A DNA stretch of 64,000 nt, taken from the NCBI RefSeq assembly GCF_025466085.1, contig NZ_JANLOD010000069.1:155156-219155 (forward strand). Reading direction: 5' to 3'. Below are positions 35,227 to 43,968 of the stretch, piece after piece. The translations under genes were made by a program, and so were the position numbers. The notes under the pieces were generated by a model that saw nothing but the letters and a program-made list of their open reading frames with translations, made no database searches and was not told where the DNA came from. Numbering within the stretch: position 1 is the first letter of the stretch; each line of letters starts with the position of its first letter. The DNA is from Pseudomonas sp. 14P_8.1_Bac3. Lineage in GTDB: Bacteria; Pseudomonadota; Gammaproteobacteria; Pseudomonadales; Pseudomonadaceae.

Positions 35227-35958
35227 TTAGAAGCGCGCTTTAGGCGTCGCCACCGGAATCGGATGGCTGCCGTCGAGGGGCAGGAAGCGACTCTGATCCG
35301 CGTCGTAAGCTTTGATTGCGCTGGTTTCGATGTCGTAGACCCAGCCATGGATAAACAGTTGCCCGTTTGCAATGCGCGAGGCTACCGAGGGATGGGTTCG
35401 CAAGTGCTGCAATTGAGCGATGACATTTTCCTCGGTGAGGATGTGCATCGTCTCGTTTTCGTCGGCGCAGTTGCAGTTGTCGTGGACCATGGTCTTCGCG
35501 ACTTCCGCATGCTGTAACCAGGCTTTGACCGTGGGCATCTTTTCCAGGCTACCGGGATTGAGCACCGCACGCATCGCGCCGCAATCGGAGTGGCCGCAGA
35601 TGATGATGTGCTGCACGCCCAACGCCAGCACCGCGTACTCGATGGCGGTGGAAACGCCCCCGTTCATCTGACCGTACGGCGGTACGACGTTGCCGACATT
35701 ACGGGTCACGAACAGATCGCCCGGCGAGCTGTGGGTGATCAGTTCCGGCACGATGCGCGAGTCGGCGCAGGTGATGAACATCGCCCGTGGCTGTTGCGCC
35801 GTTGCGAGTTTCTTGAAGAGTTCTTCCTGCTGCGGAAAGATCTCATGATGAAAATGCAAAAAGCCGTCAACGATATGTTTCAACGCTGCATCGGCGGTTT
35901 CCGTCTCGGGTTGGGCAGAAGCCGACGCAGCCAACGGCTGTTTATCCTTGTCACTCAT
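35227..35958 (-). CDS. Beta-class carbonic anhydrase
   Basis: The 243-residue enzyme has the zinc ligand motifs CADSRIV (Cys near 64, Asp 66) and HSDCGAM (His and Cys), and the RNVGNVVPPYG segment. It interconverts CO2 and bicarbonate in the cytoplasm. The ATG at 35958 has GAGG eight bases upstream; a longer frame from 36036 is possible. It is adjacent to and in line with a SulP transporter. It matches psCA1 of P. aeruginosa (PA0102) in place. Confidence 0.94.
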   Translation of the reverse strand: MSDKDKQPLAASASAQPETETADAALKHIVDGFLHFHHEIFPQQEELFKKLATAQQPRAMFITCADSRIVPELITHSSPGDLFVTRNVGNVVPPYGQMNGGVSTAIEYAVLALGVQHIIICGHSDCGAMRAVLNPGSLEKMPTVKAWLQHAEVAKTMVHDNCNCADENETMHILTEENVIAQLQHLRTHPSVASRIANGQLFIHGWVYDIETSAIKAYDADQSRFLPLDGSHPIPVATPKARF

Positions 35959-36200
35959 GAATTCATCCTCATTGGCGGAGTTCAGGGAATTTTCCCGTTT
36001 TGTCCGGTGTGAAGCCAGTGGCTGTCTAAAAAACATTCAGGCGAGAGATCCCGACCCGTCAGTCACTCGATGAATAAGGTAGCGGCCGAAACTTAACTCA
36101 AACTGAATCAACCGCTCTAGCACGTGTGTTACAGATTATACAAAACGTGACCAGCCTAAGCTCGCCAGACGTTTCCCCTCACTCAACCTTAGGCCAATTG

Positions 36201-37259
36201 TCAGATCAACGACATCTGGCGACCCGGCGGACAGAAGGCCGTGCAGTCCAGGTTAAAACCCTCCCGTCGATTGAGCCCCAGACGCTTGATGGTTTTGGCG
36301 AAGCGCTGCGCGAGCAGATCAGCGAACGGGCCTTCGCCCCGCATCCGGCTGCCAAATTGACTGTCGTAAAGCTCACCGCCACGACTCTGGCGGATCAGGC
36401 TCAACACATGGGCAGCGCGCTGAGGATAGTGGGCCGTGAGCCATTCTTCGAACAACGGTGCGACTTCCAGGGGCAGGCGCAACATCATGTAGGCCGCACT
36501 TTGTGCGCCTGCCGCCTGGGCTTCGGTCAGCAGGCTTTCGAGTTCGCTGTCGTTGATCATCGGAATCATCGGCGAGCACAGCACGCCCACCGGGATCCCG
36601 GCCTCGCGCATCACGCGGATTGCCCGGAGCCGGGCCTTGGGTGCGGCGGCGCGGGGTTCGAGGATGCGTTTGAGTTCATCGTCCAGGGTGGTGAGGCTGA
36701 TCATCACTGCCACCAGTCGTTGCTCGGCGAGTTCGGCCAGCAGGTCCAGGTCGCGCAGGATCAATGAGCCTTTGGTGATAATCGTCACCGGGTGACGGTA
36801 GCGAAGGAGCACCTCCAGGGTCTGGCGGGTGATCTTGTGCTCGCGTTCGATAGGTTGATAGGGATCGGTGTTGGAGCCCAGGTTGATCGGCGCGCATTGA
36901 TAGCCGCGTTTGGACAGCTGTTCCTCAAGCACATCGGCGGCGTTGGTCTTGGCGATCAGTCTGGTTTCGAAATCCAGCCCGGGCGACATGTCCCAATAGG
37001 CGTGGCTGGGCCGCGCGTAACAATAGATGCATCCATGTTCACAGCCCCGATAGGGATTGATCGAGCGATCGAAGGGCAGGTCCGGCGAGTTATTGCGGGT
37101 GATGATGGTTTTGGCCGTCTCGATGCGCACCTCGGTGCCCTGGGTCATTGGCGCTTCCTGGTACCAGCCATCGTCCTCCGTCACCGAGCGATTCGGCGCG
37201 AAACGGTTGTGCGGGTTCGTGGCGGTGCCGCGACCGCGTGGAGGCAAAGGCGTATTCAT
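36201..37259 (-). CDS. PA0069-family radical SAM protein, SOS-controlled
   Basis: The 352-residue protein carries a radical SAM cluster motif CEHGCIYC, preceded by INPYRG, and resembles spore photoproduct lyase-type and Elp3-like SAM enzymes. LGSNTDPYQPIER and MIPMINDSELE are family signatures. The reaction is unknown. The ATG at 37259 lies directly beneath a perfect LexA box. PA0069 of P. aeruginosa is a known LexA-regulon member, so a DNA-damage role is likely but unproven. Confidence 0.88.
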   Translation of the reverse strand: MNTPLPPRGRGTATNPHNRFAPNRSVTEDDGWYQEAPMTQGTEVRIETAKTIITRNNSPDLPFDRSINPYRGCEHGCIYCYARPSHAYWDMSPGLDFETRLIAKTNAADVLEEQLSKRGYQCAPINLGSNTDPYQPIEREHKITRQTLEVLLRYRHPVTIITKGSLILRDLDLLAELAEQRLVAVMISLTTLDDELKRILEPRAAAPKARLRAIRVMREAGIPVGVLCSPMIPMINDSELESLLTEAQAAGAQSAAYMMLRLPLEVAPLFEEWLTAHYPQRAAHVLSLIRQSRGGELYDSQFGSRMRGEGPFADLLAQRFAKTIKRLGLNRREGFNLDCTAFCPPGRQMSLI

Positions 37260-37275
37260 CGGACTATACTCGTAG

Positions 37276-37291
37276 CTGTATGTGCATACAG
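37276..37291. promoter_or_regulatory. LexA (SOS) box
   Basis: CTGTATGTGCATACAG matches the CTGT-N8-ACAG SOS consensus and is a fully palindromic 16-base site. It ends 17 bases from the ATG of the radical SAM gene, so LexA bound here would block its transcription. Confidence 0.9.
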
Positions 37292-37491
37292 TATCGAAGG
37301 TCCGGCGTACCGGCCAGTGCCGTTCGGCGCTCTGCCTGTCTGAACATACCTTCTTCTCAGTGAATTGCTGGATGAATTCAACTTCATGCAATTCTGGGAA
37401 ACATATGACGAATAGCGTTTTTACCAACTTGATAAGTAGTATTCATCTCACACGAACTGTCGTGTCTTAACTTATTAAATGGAATTAGAAC

Positions 37492-37797
37492 ATGTCCTTT
37501 TTTAATCAGCGCGGTATCTTTTTACAACTATTGGCCCCGGTTCCAACCAACCCTCGTGAAGCCCAGGTGTCCATGCAACTGGCTCGCAAGGAATCTGGCT
37601 GGGACCCAATGAAACAGGAGGCTTCGGAGTCTCTGGTGGATTCGGTATTCGTAACGGCGGTCTCCAGCGATGGCGGTCGATCCTTCAACATCCGAACGGT
37701 AAAAAGCGATGTAGATGGAGATGGCGATATTGATAACGACGATAAACAAAAATTGTTGGCGTTGGCCAAAGCCTACTCCAGCATCGTCAATCCATAA
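37492..37797 (+). CDS. Orphan small protein with one EF-hand/dockerin-like calcium loop
   Basis: This 101-residue protein is not one I recognise. Residues 72-84 read SDVDGDGDIDNDD and lead into KQKLLALAKAY. This is the D-x-D-x-D-G-x-I-x-x-x-D loop plus helix of a single EF-hand, as in half of a type I dockerin. There is no signal peptide. The N-terminal half (SMQLARKESGWDPM, FVTAVSSDGGRSFNIRTV) is unfamiliar. A partial GGA lies upstream of the start. The gene sits in an AT-rich gap, which suggests recent acquisition or weak constraint. Confidence 0.6.
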   Translation: MSFFNQRGIFLQLLAPVPTNPREAQVSMQLARKESGWDPMKQEASESLVDSVFVTAVSSDGGRSFNIRTVKSDVDGDGDIDNDDKQKLLALAKAYSSIVNP

Positions 37798-37811
37798 GGC
37801 CGTTATATACC

Positions 37812-37838
37812 AAGCCTGTGTGCAAAGCATGCAGGCTT
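37812..37838. repeat. Inverted repeat after the orphan gene
   Basis: AAGCCTG and CAGGCTT pair across 13 bases, 15 bases past the stop codon. It lacks a T tract, so it is at best a weak terminator. Confidence 0.45.
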
Positions 37839-37985
37839 AGTTGCAATTAACCGGCGGAATTATATTTTGATGAATACCGCATCGGAACAGGCGCGTTCAC
37901 GATTCTTTGACAGTCGGCTCACGGACCTTTGACTGCCGTGGGTTCACTCTCGCGCCACCTGCCATTCTTTATACGGTCGCCGAAC

Positions 37986-38627
37986 ATGTCCCTACGCCTG
38001 ATCCCCGCGATGTGCCTGTCGCTGGTCGCCCTGTTCAACCTGACTGCTGCCTGCGCGGACGATGCGGTCGAGCCCCGTCCTGCGGAGTGGGCTCAACCGG
38101 TCGAGGCTCAGTACAACCTTTTCCAGATGTCCCCGACCCTCTACCGCAGCGCATTACCGGATCGCGGCGCCGTCCCGTTGCTGATGAAGCTGAAGGTGGC
38201 CACCGTCATCAACTTCCTGCCTGAATCCGATTCCAGCTGGTTGGCGGCGCCCGGTATCGACCAGGTGCAACTGCCCTATCGGACCAACCACGTGGACGAT
38301 GCCGATGTCCTCAAGGCCCTTCGTGCCATCCAGGCCGCCGAGGCCAAGGGGCCGGTGCTGATGCACTGCAAACACGGCTCGGACCGTACCGGCCTGATGG
38401 CGGCCATGTACCGGGTGGTCGTGCAAGGCTGGAGCAAGGAAGATGCGCTGAACGAAATGACTCAGGGTGGCTTTGGCGAAAGCGGTCACTTCAAGGACGG
38501 CGTGCGTTACATGATGCAGGCCGATGCCGACAAGCTGCGCTCGGCCCTGGCTAATGGGGAGTGCAGCACCAGTCCGTTCGCCGCGTGCTCGATGAAGAAC
38601 TGGTTCAAGTCGGCCAACGTCCAGTAA
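37986..38627 (+). CDS. TpbA-like periplasmic dual-specificity phosphatase
   Basis: The 213-residue protein has a signal sequence (to about residue 23) and a cysteine phosphatase loop HCKHGSDRTG with Cys128 as nucleophile and VDDADV (Asp104/105) as likely general acid. NLFQMSPTLYRSALP and ANGECSTSPFA agree with what I recall of P. aeruginosa TpbA (PA3885). TpbA dephosphorylates the diguanylate cyclase TpbB and lowers c-di-GMP. The target here is unknown, and no tpbB homologue is in the window. Confidence 0.85.
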   Translation: MSLRLIPAMCLSLVALFNLTAACADDAVEPRPAEWAQPVEAQYNLFQMSPTLYRSALPDRGAVPLLMKLKVATVINFLPESDSSWLAAPGIDQVQLPYRTNHVDDADVLKALRAIQAAEAKGPVLMHCKHGSDRTGLMAAMYRVVVQGWSKEDALNEMTQGGFGESGHFKDGVRYMMQADADKLRSALANGECSTSPFAACSMKNWFKSANVQ

Positions 38628-38669
38628 CCGGCACCTCCCAGAGCATTGCGCTATGGGAGGTGATGGCCG

Positions 38670-38957
38670 TCAGTGCGGTTCGTCAGGCTTTTTCTTCAGC
38701 TTGGGGTTGGGGAAAAACTGCACCGCCTGAACCTTGGCGTCCGGCGCCTTCAGCGCCGATGTGTTGACCCGCGTGCCCAATTCCTTGGGCACCGACAGCC
38801 CTTGTTCATTCAACGTATCGGAATAGCCGCAGGCCACGCACTCGCGATGCGGGACGTCGTCTTCGTTCCACATCATCAACTTGTCCGGCTCGCTGCACGC
38901 CGGGCAGACCGCCCCGGCGATGAAGCGTTTTTTCGTCTTCACAGGCCCCTCGCTCAT
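38670..38957 (-). CDS. YheV-family zinc-ribbon protein
   Basis: The 95-residue protein has two cysteine pairs, CPAC and CVAC, forming a zinc ribbon (AVCPACSEPDKLMMW ... HRECVACGYSD), with a basic C-terminus. YheV proteins are found directly downstream of prlC in gammaproteobacteria. The start overlaps the prlC stop (ATGA), so they are coupled. Function is unknown; nucleic-acid binding is a guess. Confidence 0.88.
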   Translation of the reverse strand: MSEGPVKTKKRFIAGAVCPACSEPDKLMMWNEDDVPHRECVACGYSDTLNEQGLSVPKELGTRVNTSALKAPDAKVQAVQFFPNPKLKKKPDEPH

Positions 38958-41005
38958 GCTGCTGCGTCCTCACTCAGGCCGCTGTGGCGCAAGAGTGCGT
39001 CAATCGACGGGGCGCGGCCACGGAAGTCGACGAACAGCACCATGGGCTCCTGCGAGCCGCCGCGCGCCAGGATCGCTTCGCGGAAGGCGCGACCGGTATC
39101 GGCATTGAGCACGCCGTCTTCTTCGAACTTGGAGAAGGCATCGGCCGACAGCACTTCCGCCCATTTGTAACTGTAGTAACCCGCCGCGTAACCGCCGGCG
39201 AAAATGTGCGCGAAGCTGTTGGGGAAGCGGTTGTAGGCCGGTGGACGCATGACCGACACCTCGTCGCGCACGCCTTCGAGCACTTGCAGCACGCTGCGGC
39301 CGTCGCCGTGGGTGGCGTGCAGTTCAAAGTCGAACAGCGAGAATTCGAGCTGACGCACCATCATCAGGCCGGACTGGAAGTTCTTCGCTGCGAGCATCTT
39401 GCCCAGCAGGTCCTGTGGCAGCGGCTCGCCGGTTTCGTAGTGACCGGAAATCAGCGCCAGGCCTTCCGGCTCCCAGCACCAGTTTTCCATGAACTGGCTC
39501 GGCAACTCGACCGCGTCCCAGGCCACGCCGTTGATGCCGGACACGCCGGCATGTTCGACGCGGGTCAGCAGGTGATGCAGGCCATGGCCGAATTCGTGGA
39601 ACAGGGTGGTGACTTCATCGTGGGTCAGCAGGGCAGGCTTGCCGCTGTCGGCCGGGGTGAAGTTGCACACCAGATTGGCCACCGGGCTTTGCAACACGCC
39701 TTCAGCGGTGCGACGACGGTCACGGGCGCCGTCCATCCATGCGCCGCCACGCTTGTTGGCGCGAGCGTAGAGGTCGAAGAAGAAACGTCCGACGTGCTGG
39801 CCGTTTTCCTTGATTTCGAACAGGCGGACATCCGGGTGCCAGGTGTCGAAGCCTTTCTGCTCGGTGATTTCGATGCCATACAGACGCTGGACAATGGCGA
39901 ACAGGCCGCCCAGTACTTTGTCGATCGGGAAATACGCGCGCAGGGCTTCCTGGGCAACGCTGTAACGTTGTTCGCGGAGTTTTTCACCGTAGAAACCGCT
40001 GTCCCAGCTTTGAAGGTCCGGACAACCCTGTTCGGCGGCGTAAGCCTTGAGTTGCTGCAGATCCTGGGCGGCGAACGGCTTGCTGCGTTTGGCCAGGTCG
40101 CGCAGGAAACCCAGTACCTGATCGCTCGATTCGGCCATCTTGGTGGCGAGGCTCAGCTCCGAGAAGCTGGCGAAGCCAAGCAATTTGGCCAGCTCCTGAC
40201 GCAGGTCGAGGATTTCTTCCATGACCGGGCCGTTGTCGTTTTGCCCGGCATTCGGGCCCTGGTCCGATGCGCGGGTGCAGTAGGCCGCATAGACTTCTTC
40301 GCGCAAGGCGCGGTCCTGGGCGTAGGTCATCACTGCGTAGTAGCTGGGGAATTCCAAGGTGATCAGGAAACCGTCCAGGCCTTTGGCCTGGGCTGCGGCG
40401 GCCATTTGCGCCTTGGCCGAATCAGTCAGGCCGGCGAGGGCGGCTTCGTCGGTAACGTGTTTGGTCCAGGCTTGAGTGGCGTCGAGCAATTGGTTGGAAA
40501 AGCGGCTGCCCAGTTCCGAGAGCTTGCTCTGTACTTCGGCGTAACGCTTCTGCTCGGCTTCCGGCAGGTCGATACCCGACAGACGGAAGTCACGCAGGGA
40601 ATGTTCCAGGATGGTCTTCTGCGCCACGTCGAAACCGGCGGCTTCCGGGCTGTTGGCGAGGGCTTCGAAAGCCTCGAACAACTCGCGGTTCTGGCCCAGC
40701 TCGGTGGAATAGGCGCTCAACGCGGGCAGGCACGACTCGTAGGCTTCGCGCAGCTCGGCGCTGTTGCACACGGCATTCAGGTGGCTGACCGGGCTCCAGG
40801 CTGCGCCCAGGCGATCGTTGAGTTCATCCATCGCCAGCACCAGGCCGGCCCAGGTGGGTTGTTTGCCCTGGGTCTTGAGGATCTCGATAATGGCGGCGCG
40901 GTTGTCGGCCAGGATCTGCTCAATGGCCGGTTGCACGTGTTCGGCACGGATCGCCGAGAACGGCGGCAGGTCGTAGGACTGCAAAAGAGGGTTGTTCACG
41001 CTCAC
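38954..41005 (-). CDS. prlC: Oligopeptidase A (PrlC), M3 family
   Basis: The 683-residue zinc metallopeptidase has the HEFGH active site (LFHEFGHGLHHLL) and the downstream Glu in GVAWDAVELPSQFMENW. It is cytoplasmic and degrades short peptides, including cleaved signal peptides. The length matches E. coli PrlC. It is divergent from the gamma-carbonic-anhydrase gene. Confidence 0.96.
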   Translation of the reverse strand: MSVNNPLLQSYDLPPFSAIRAEHVQPAIEQILADNRAAIIEILKTQGKQPTWAGLVLAMDELNDRLGAAWSPVSHLNAVCNSAELREAYESCLPALSAYSTELGQNRELFEAFEALANSPEAAGFDVAQKTILEHSLRDFRLSGIDLPEAEQKRYAEVQSKLSELGSRFSNQLLDATQAWTKHVTDEAALAGLTDSAKAQMAAAAQAKGLDGFLITLEFPSYYAVMTYAQDRALREEVYAAYCTRASDQGPNAGQNDNGPVMEEILDLRQELAKLLGFASFSELSLATKMAESSDQVLGFLRDLAKRSKPFAAQDLQQLKAYAAEQGCPDLQSWDSGFYGEKLREQRYSVAQEALRAYFPIDKVLGGLFAIVQRLYGIEITEQKGFDTWHPDVRLFEIKENGQHVGRFFFDLYARANKRGGAWMDGARDRRRTAEGVLQSPVANLVCNFTPADSGKPALLTHDEVTTLFHEFGHGLHHLLTRVEHAGVSGINGVAWDAVELPSQFMENWCWEPEGLALISGHYETGEPLPQDLLGKMLAAKNFQSGLMMVRQLEFSLFDFELHATHGDGRSVLQVLEGVRDEVSVMRPPAYNRFPNSFAHIFAGGYAAGYYSYKWAEVLSADAFSKFEEDGVLNADTGRAFREAILARGGSQEPMVLFVDFRGRAPSIDALLRHSGLSEDAAA

Positions 41006-41093
41006 GGTTGATACCTTGGCTGGAGAAACATGCAGCCATCTTAATTACAATCGGCACTCACCGCAGCTATCAGCGACAGAGAGAGAACCTATC

Positions 41094-41639
41094 GTGTCCC
41101 TTCGCAAGTATCAGAACCACACACCGCTGCTGGGCAAAGGCGCTTTTGTCGACGGTTCGGCGGTGGTGATCGGCGACGTTGAAATCGGCGATGACAGCTC
41201 CGTCTGGCCGCTGACGGTGATCCGCGGCGACATGCACCGCATCCGTATCGGCGCGCGCACCAGTGTCCAGGACGGGTGTGTGCTGCACATCACCCATGCC
41301 GGTCCGTTCAACCCCGATGGCTTTCCGTTGCTGATCGGCGACGACGTGACCATCGCGCATAAGGTCATGCTCCATGGCTGCAGTGTGGGCAGCCGGGTTT
41401 TGATCGGCATGGGCAGCATCGTCATGGACGGCGCGGTGGTCGAAGACGATGTCATCATTGGCGCCGGCAGCCTGGTGCCGCCGGGCAAGCGCCTGGCCAG
41501 CGGCTTTCTGTACGTCGGTAGCCCGGTGAAACAAATTCGTCCGCTGACCGATAAGGAACGCGCCTTTTTCACCTACAGTGCGGCGAACTACGTGAAGCTC
41601 AAGGACCTGCATCTGGCCGAAGGCTACGACCAGGTCTGA
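41094..41639 (+). CDS. Gamma-carbonic anhydrase family protein (YrdA-like)
   Basis: The 181-residue left-handed beta-helix protein has hexapeptide repeats and the metal-site histidines in VLHITHAG and IAHKVMLHG. The start is the GTG at 41094 (VSLRKYQNH). Relatives bind zinc, but many show little carbonic anhydrase activity. It is divergent from prlC and 28 bases upstream of a HAD phosphatase gene. Confidence 0.9.
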   Translation: MSLRKYQNHTPLLGKGAFVDGSAVVIGDVEIGDDSSVWPLTVIRGDMHRIRIGARTSVQDGCVLHITHAGPFNPDGFPLLIGDDVTIAHKVMLHGCSVGSRVLIGMGSIVMDGAVVEDDVIIGAGSLVPPGKRLASGFLYVGSPVKQIRPLTDKERAFFTYSAANYVKLKDLHLAEGYDQV

Positions 41640-41667
41640 TGTCGACGCACTTATCCAGGATTCAACC

Positions 41668-42318
41668 ATGCATTACCAAACCGTACTGTTCGACCTTGAT
41701 GGCACCCTGACCGACCCGCGCGAGGGCATTACCCGCTCGATCCAGTTCGCCCTGAGCAAACTGGGCATTGATGAACCGGACCTGACCAGGCTCGAACACT
41801 TCATCGGCCCGCCGTTGTTGCAGGCGTTCATGCAGTTCTACGATTTCGACGAAGCCAAGGCCTGGGAAGCGGTGAACTTCTATCGCGAACGCTTCAAGGT
41901 CACCGGTCTCTACGAGAACCGCGTGTTCGAAGGTGTCACACCGCTGCTGGAAACCCTCGGCGGGCAAGGACGGCAGCTGTATATCGCGACGTCCAAACCG
42001 TGGGTCTTCGCCCGGGAAATCGCCCGGCATTTCGATTTTGCCAAACACTTCAAGGTGATTTACGGCAGCGAACTGGATGGCACGCGCACCAACAAGGTCG
42101 AACTCATCGCCCACCTCATGGCCGAAGAAGGCCTGGACCCTGCCAACACCCTGATGATCGGCGACCGCAAGCACGACTTGATCGGCGCGCGCAGTAACGG
42201 TCTGGATGCGGCGGCGGTGGGGTATGGTTTCGGCAGTCGCGAAGAACTGAGCGCGGAAGCACCGGCCTATCATTTTGAAACGTTGGCTGAGCTGCACCAG
42301 GCGTTTTTGCAGCGCTAA
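41668..42318 (+). CDS. HAD-family hydrolase, phosphoglycolate-phosphatase-like
   Basis: The 216-residue protein has HAD motif I (LFDLDGTLTDP), motif II (ATSKP), the Lys of motif III and motif IV (MIGDRKHDLIGARSNG). The small helical cap (residues about 15-80) is of the Gph/pyrophosphatase type. The true substrate cannot be told. It lies in line with the gamma-carbonic anhydrase gene. Confidence 0.88.
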   Translation: MHYQTVLFDLDGTLTDPREGITRSIQFALSKLGIDEPDLTRLEHFIGPPLLQAFMQFYDFDEAKAWEAVNFYRERFKVTGLYENRVFEGVTPLLETLGGQGRQLYIATSKPWVFAREIARHFDFAKHFKVIYGSELDGTRTNKVELIAHLMAEEGLDPANTLMIGDRKHDLIGARSNGLDAAAVGYGFGSREELSAEAPAYHFETLAELHQAFLQR

Positions 42319-42353
42319 AAAAATCGCCTTTGCGGGCAGTCGAAGAGGCCGGA

Positions 42354-43445
42354 TCAGCCACCACGACTGTCCGATCCCGCTAACGTTTTCAATGTCGCCT
42401 TACGCTCAAGAACCGGCAGCGCGCCAAGCCTCTCCACCGCCGCATAGAACGCCAGCCAATCCCCACCGGCCTGCTTGAACAACGCGGCAAACGCCGGCAC
42501 CCACTGGTCGTACAAACCAAACGGGAGCAATCGGGCGTTGTTCATCGGGGCGTTGATCCACGGATCGTAGCGTTTATCCCCGGCCCATTGGCTATCTCTT
42601 AGTTGCCGGTATTCCTGCCGCAGTTGTTCGAATTCATCAGCTTTTCGCTGACGCAGTTGTTCAACGGGGAGCGGTTGAGTGTACAAGCGTTCAAGCCGGG
42701 TGCGTGTGTCCAGAACCAGCTGAATGAACTGATCCCGGCGCTGCGCCTCCTCGCCATTGTCTGGCGCCATCCCGCGATAGGCGCGCCACTGCCGGGTACC
42801 TTCCTGTTCCACGAACGTCGCGAATGACTCGTTGAACTCAGTGTCGTCCTTCACATAAAAGCGCTGGTGCGCCAGCTCATGGAAGATCAACGTCGCCAGT
42901 CGCTCATCGCCCCAACCCATCATCGAACTGATGATCGGATCGTTGAACCAGCCGAGCGTCGAATAGGCCTCGACGCCACCGATCGACACGTCCATACCTT
43001 GCAGTCGCAATATCGCTGCCTCACCACGGGCTGCGCTCTGGTTGTAATAGCCGCGGTAGGCCACGCAACCGGCGATGGGAAAACAATGGTTTTGCGGGGT
43101 CAGGGAAAATTCCGGCGTGGCGAACACATTCCAGACGACGAACGGTCGGCCAATGTCGGCGTACAGGCGGTAGCTCTGGTTATCCGGCAGATGCAGCTGC
43201 TGGCTGGCGAACGTCCGGGCCTTTTGCGATTGGGCCAGGTGCGCACGCAGTTTCTCGTCGCGAGACGGATCGGCAATCACCCTGGACACCGGCTCTCGAG
43301 CCCGTAGCAAGTGCAGCTGACCACTGGCCAATTGGCCGTAATAGCTGACGCTCGCGCAGCCGTTGAGCAACAAAAACAACACACCCGGAAACAAAACGCG
43401 CAAAACGCGATCAAGTAACCCAAGGCTTGGAAGCGGCCTGATCAA
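42354..43445 (-). CDS. Putative zinc aminopeptidase, lipoprotein
   Basis: The 363-residue protein has a lipoprotein signal ending LLLNGCAS and a zincin motif HELAHQRF followed by ESFATFVEQEG, a gluzincin arrangement. It matches the predicted aminopeptidase family (PF10023). It probably acts in the periplasm. It is convergent with the HAD gene and divergent from two small lipoproteins. Confidence 0.85.
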   Translation of the reverse strand: MIRPLPSLGLLDRVLRVLFPGVLFLLLNGCASVSYYGQLASGQLHLLRAREPVSRVIADPSRDEKLRAHLAQSQKARTFASQQLHLPDNQSYRLYADIGRPFVVWNVFATPEFSLTPQNHCFPIAGCVAYRGYYNQSAARGEAAILRLQGMDVSIGGVEAYSTLGWFNDPIISSMMGWGDERLATLIFHELAHQRFYVKDDTEFNESFATFVEQEGTRQWRAYRGMAPDNGEEAQRRDQFIQLVLDTRTRLERLYTQPLPVEQLRQRKADEFEQLRQEYRQLRDSQWAGDKRYDPWINAPMNNARLLPFGLYDQWVPAFAALFKQAGGDWLAFYAAVERLGALPVLERKATLKTLAGSDSRGG

Positions 43446-43505
43446 AATAAAATCATCCCTGGAAAGTCTGCCCGCAAGACTATCCCGCCTGACTGGAGCT
43501 CCGCT

Positions 43506-43928
43506 ATGCGCAAGATGATGCTGACGGGAGGCCTGTTGATGCTGACAGGTTGTGCAGGATTCGGCTTACCCCACCACGACCCGTCTCAAGCGTGGATCGA
43601 TCTCGATTCACCGCGGGAAGACACGGCGCTGCAAGCCCTGGAAGTCGACGACAAAGCCTCTACCGACAAGCGCTATTTCGAAGTTCAGCCCGGTAGCCAC
43701 GAGCTGACGGTGCGTTATCAATTCCCGGTCGAGCCGAGCAACATCGGCCCCGACGCCGAGCCGTTGTGGCGCGATTGCCAGCTGAATGTGAAATTCAACA
43801 GCTTCAACGCGGGTGAGAAATATCAGCTGCAAGCGGGGAATATCGGCTTTCGGCCGTGGGCCAAGCTCTATGATCAACAGCGAAAAATGATAGGCCAGGG
43901 CACCCCCGCGGGCTGCCAACGCACCTGA
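43506..43928 (+). CDS. Small lipoprotein, first of a tandem pair
   Basis: The 140-residue protein has a lipobox (LMLTGCAG) and a beta-rich domain with QAWIDL, YFEVQPGSHELTVRYQF and GEKYQLQAGN. The gene 40 bases downstream encodes a clear paralogue. The PGSHELTVR strand resembles PEGA-like domains. It has two further cysteines (WRDCQLNV, AGCQRT). Function is unknown. Confidence 0.75.
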   Translation: MRKMMLTGGLLMLTGCAGFGLPHHDPSQAWIDLDSPREDTALQALEVDDKASTDKRYFEVQPGSHELTVRYQFPVEPSNIGPDAEPLWRDCQLNVKFNSFNAGEKYQLQAGNIGFRPWAKLYDQQRKMIGQGTPAGCQRT

Positions 43929-43968
43929 TCGGCGCTATGCTGAAGGCCCAATCCTCGGGACATTCATC

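Noticed and set aside
38984..41011. A 675-codon open frame antisense to prlC
   Set aside because: Shadow of prlC with no recognisable domain.
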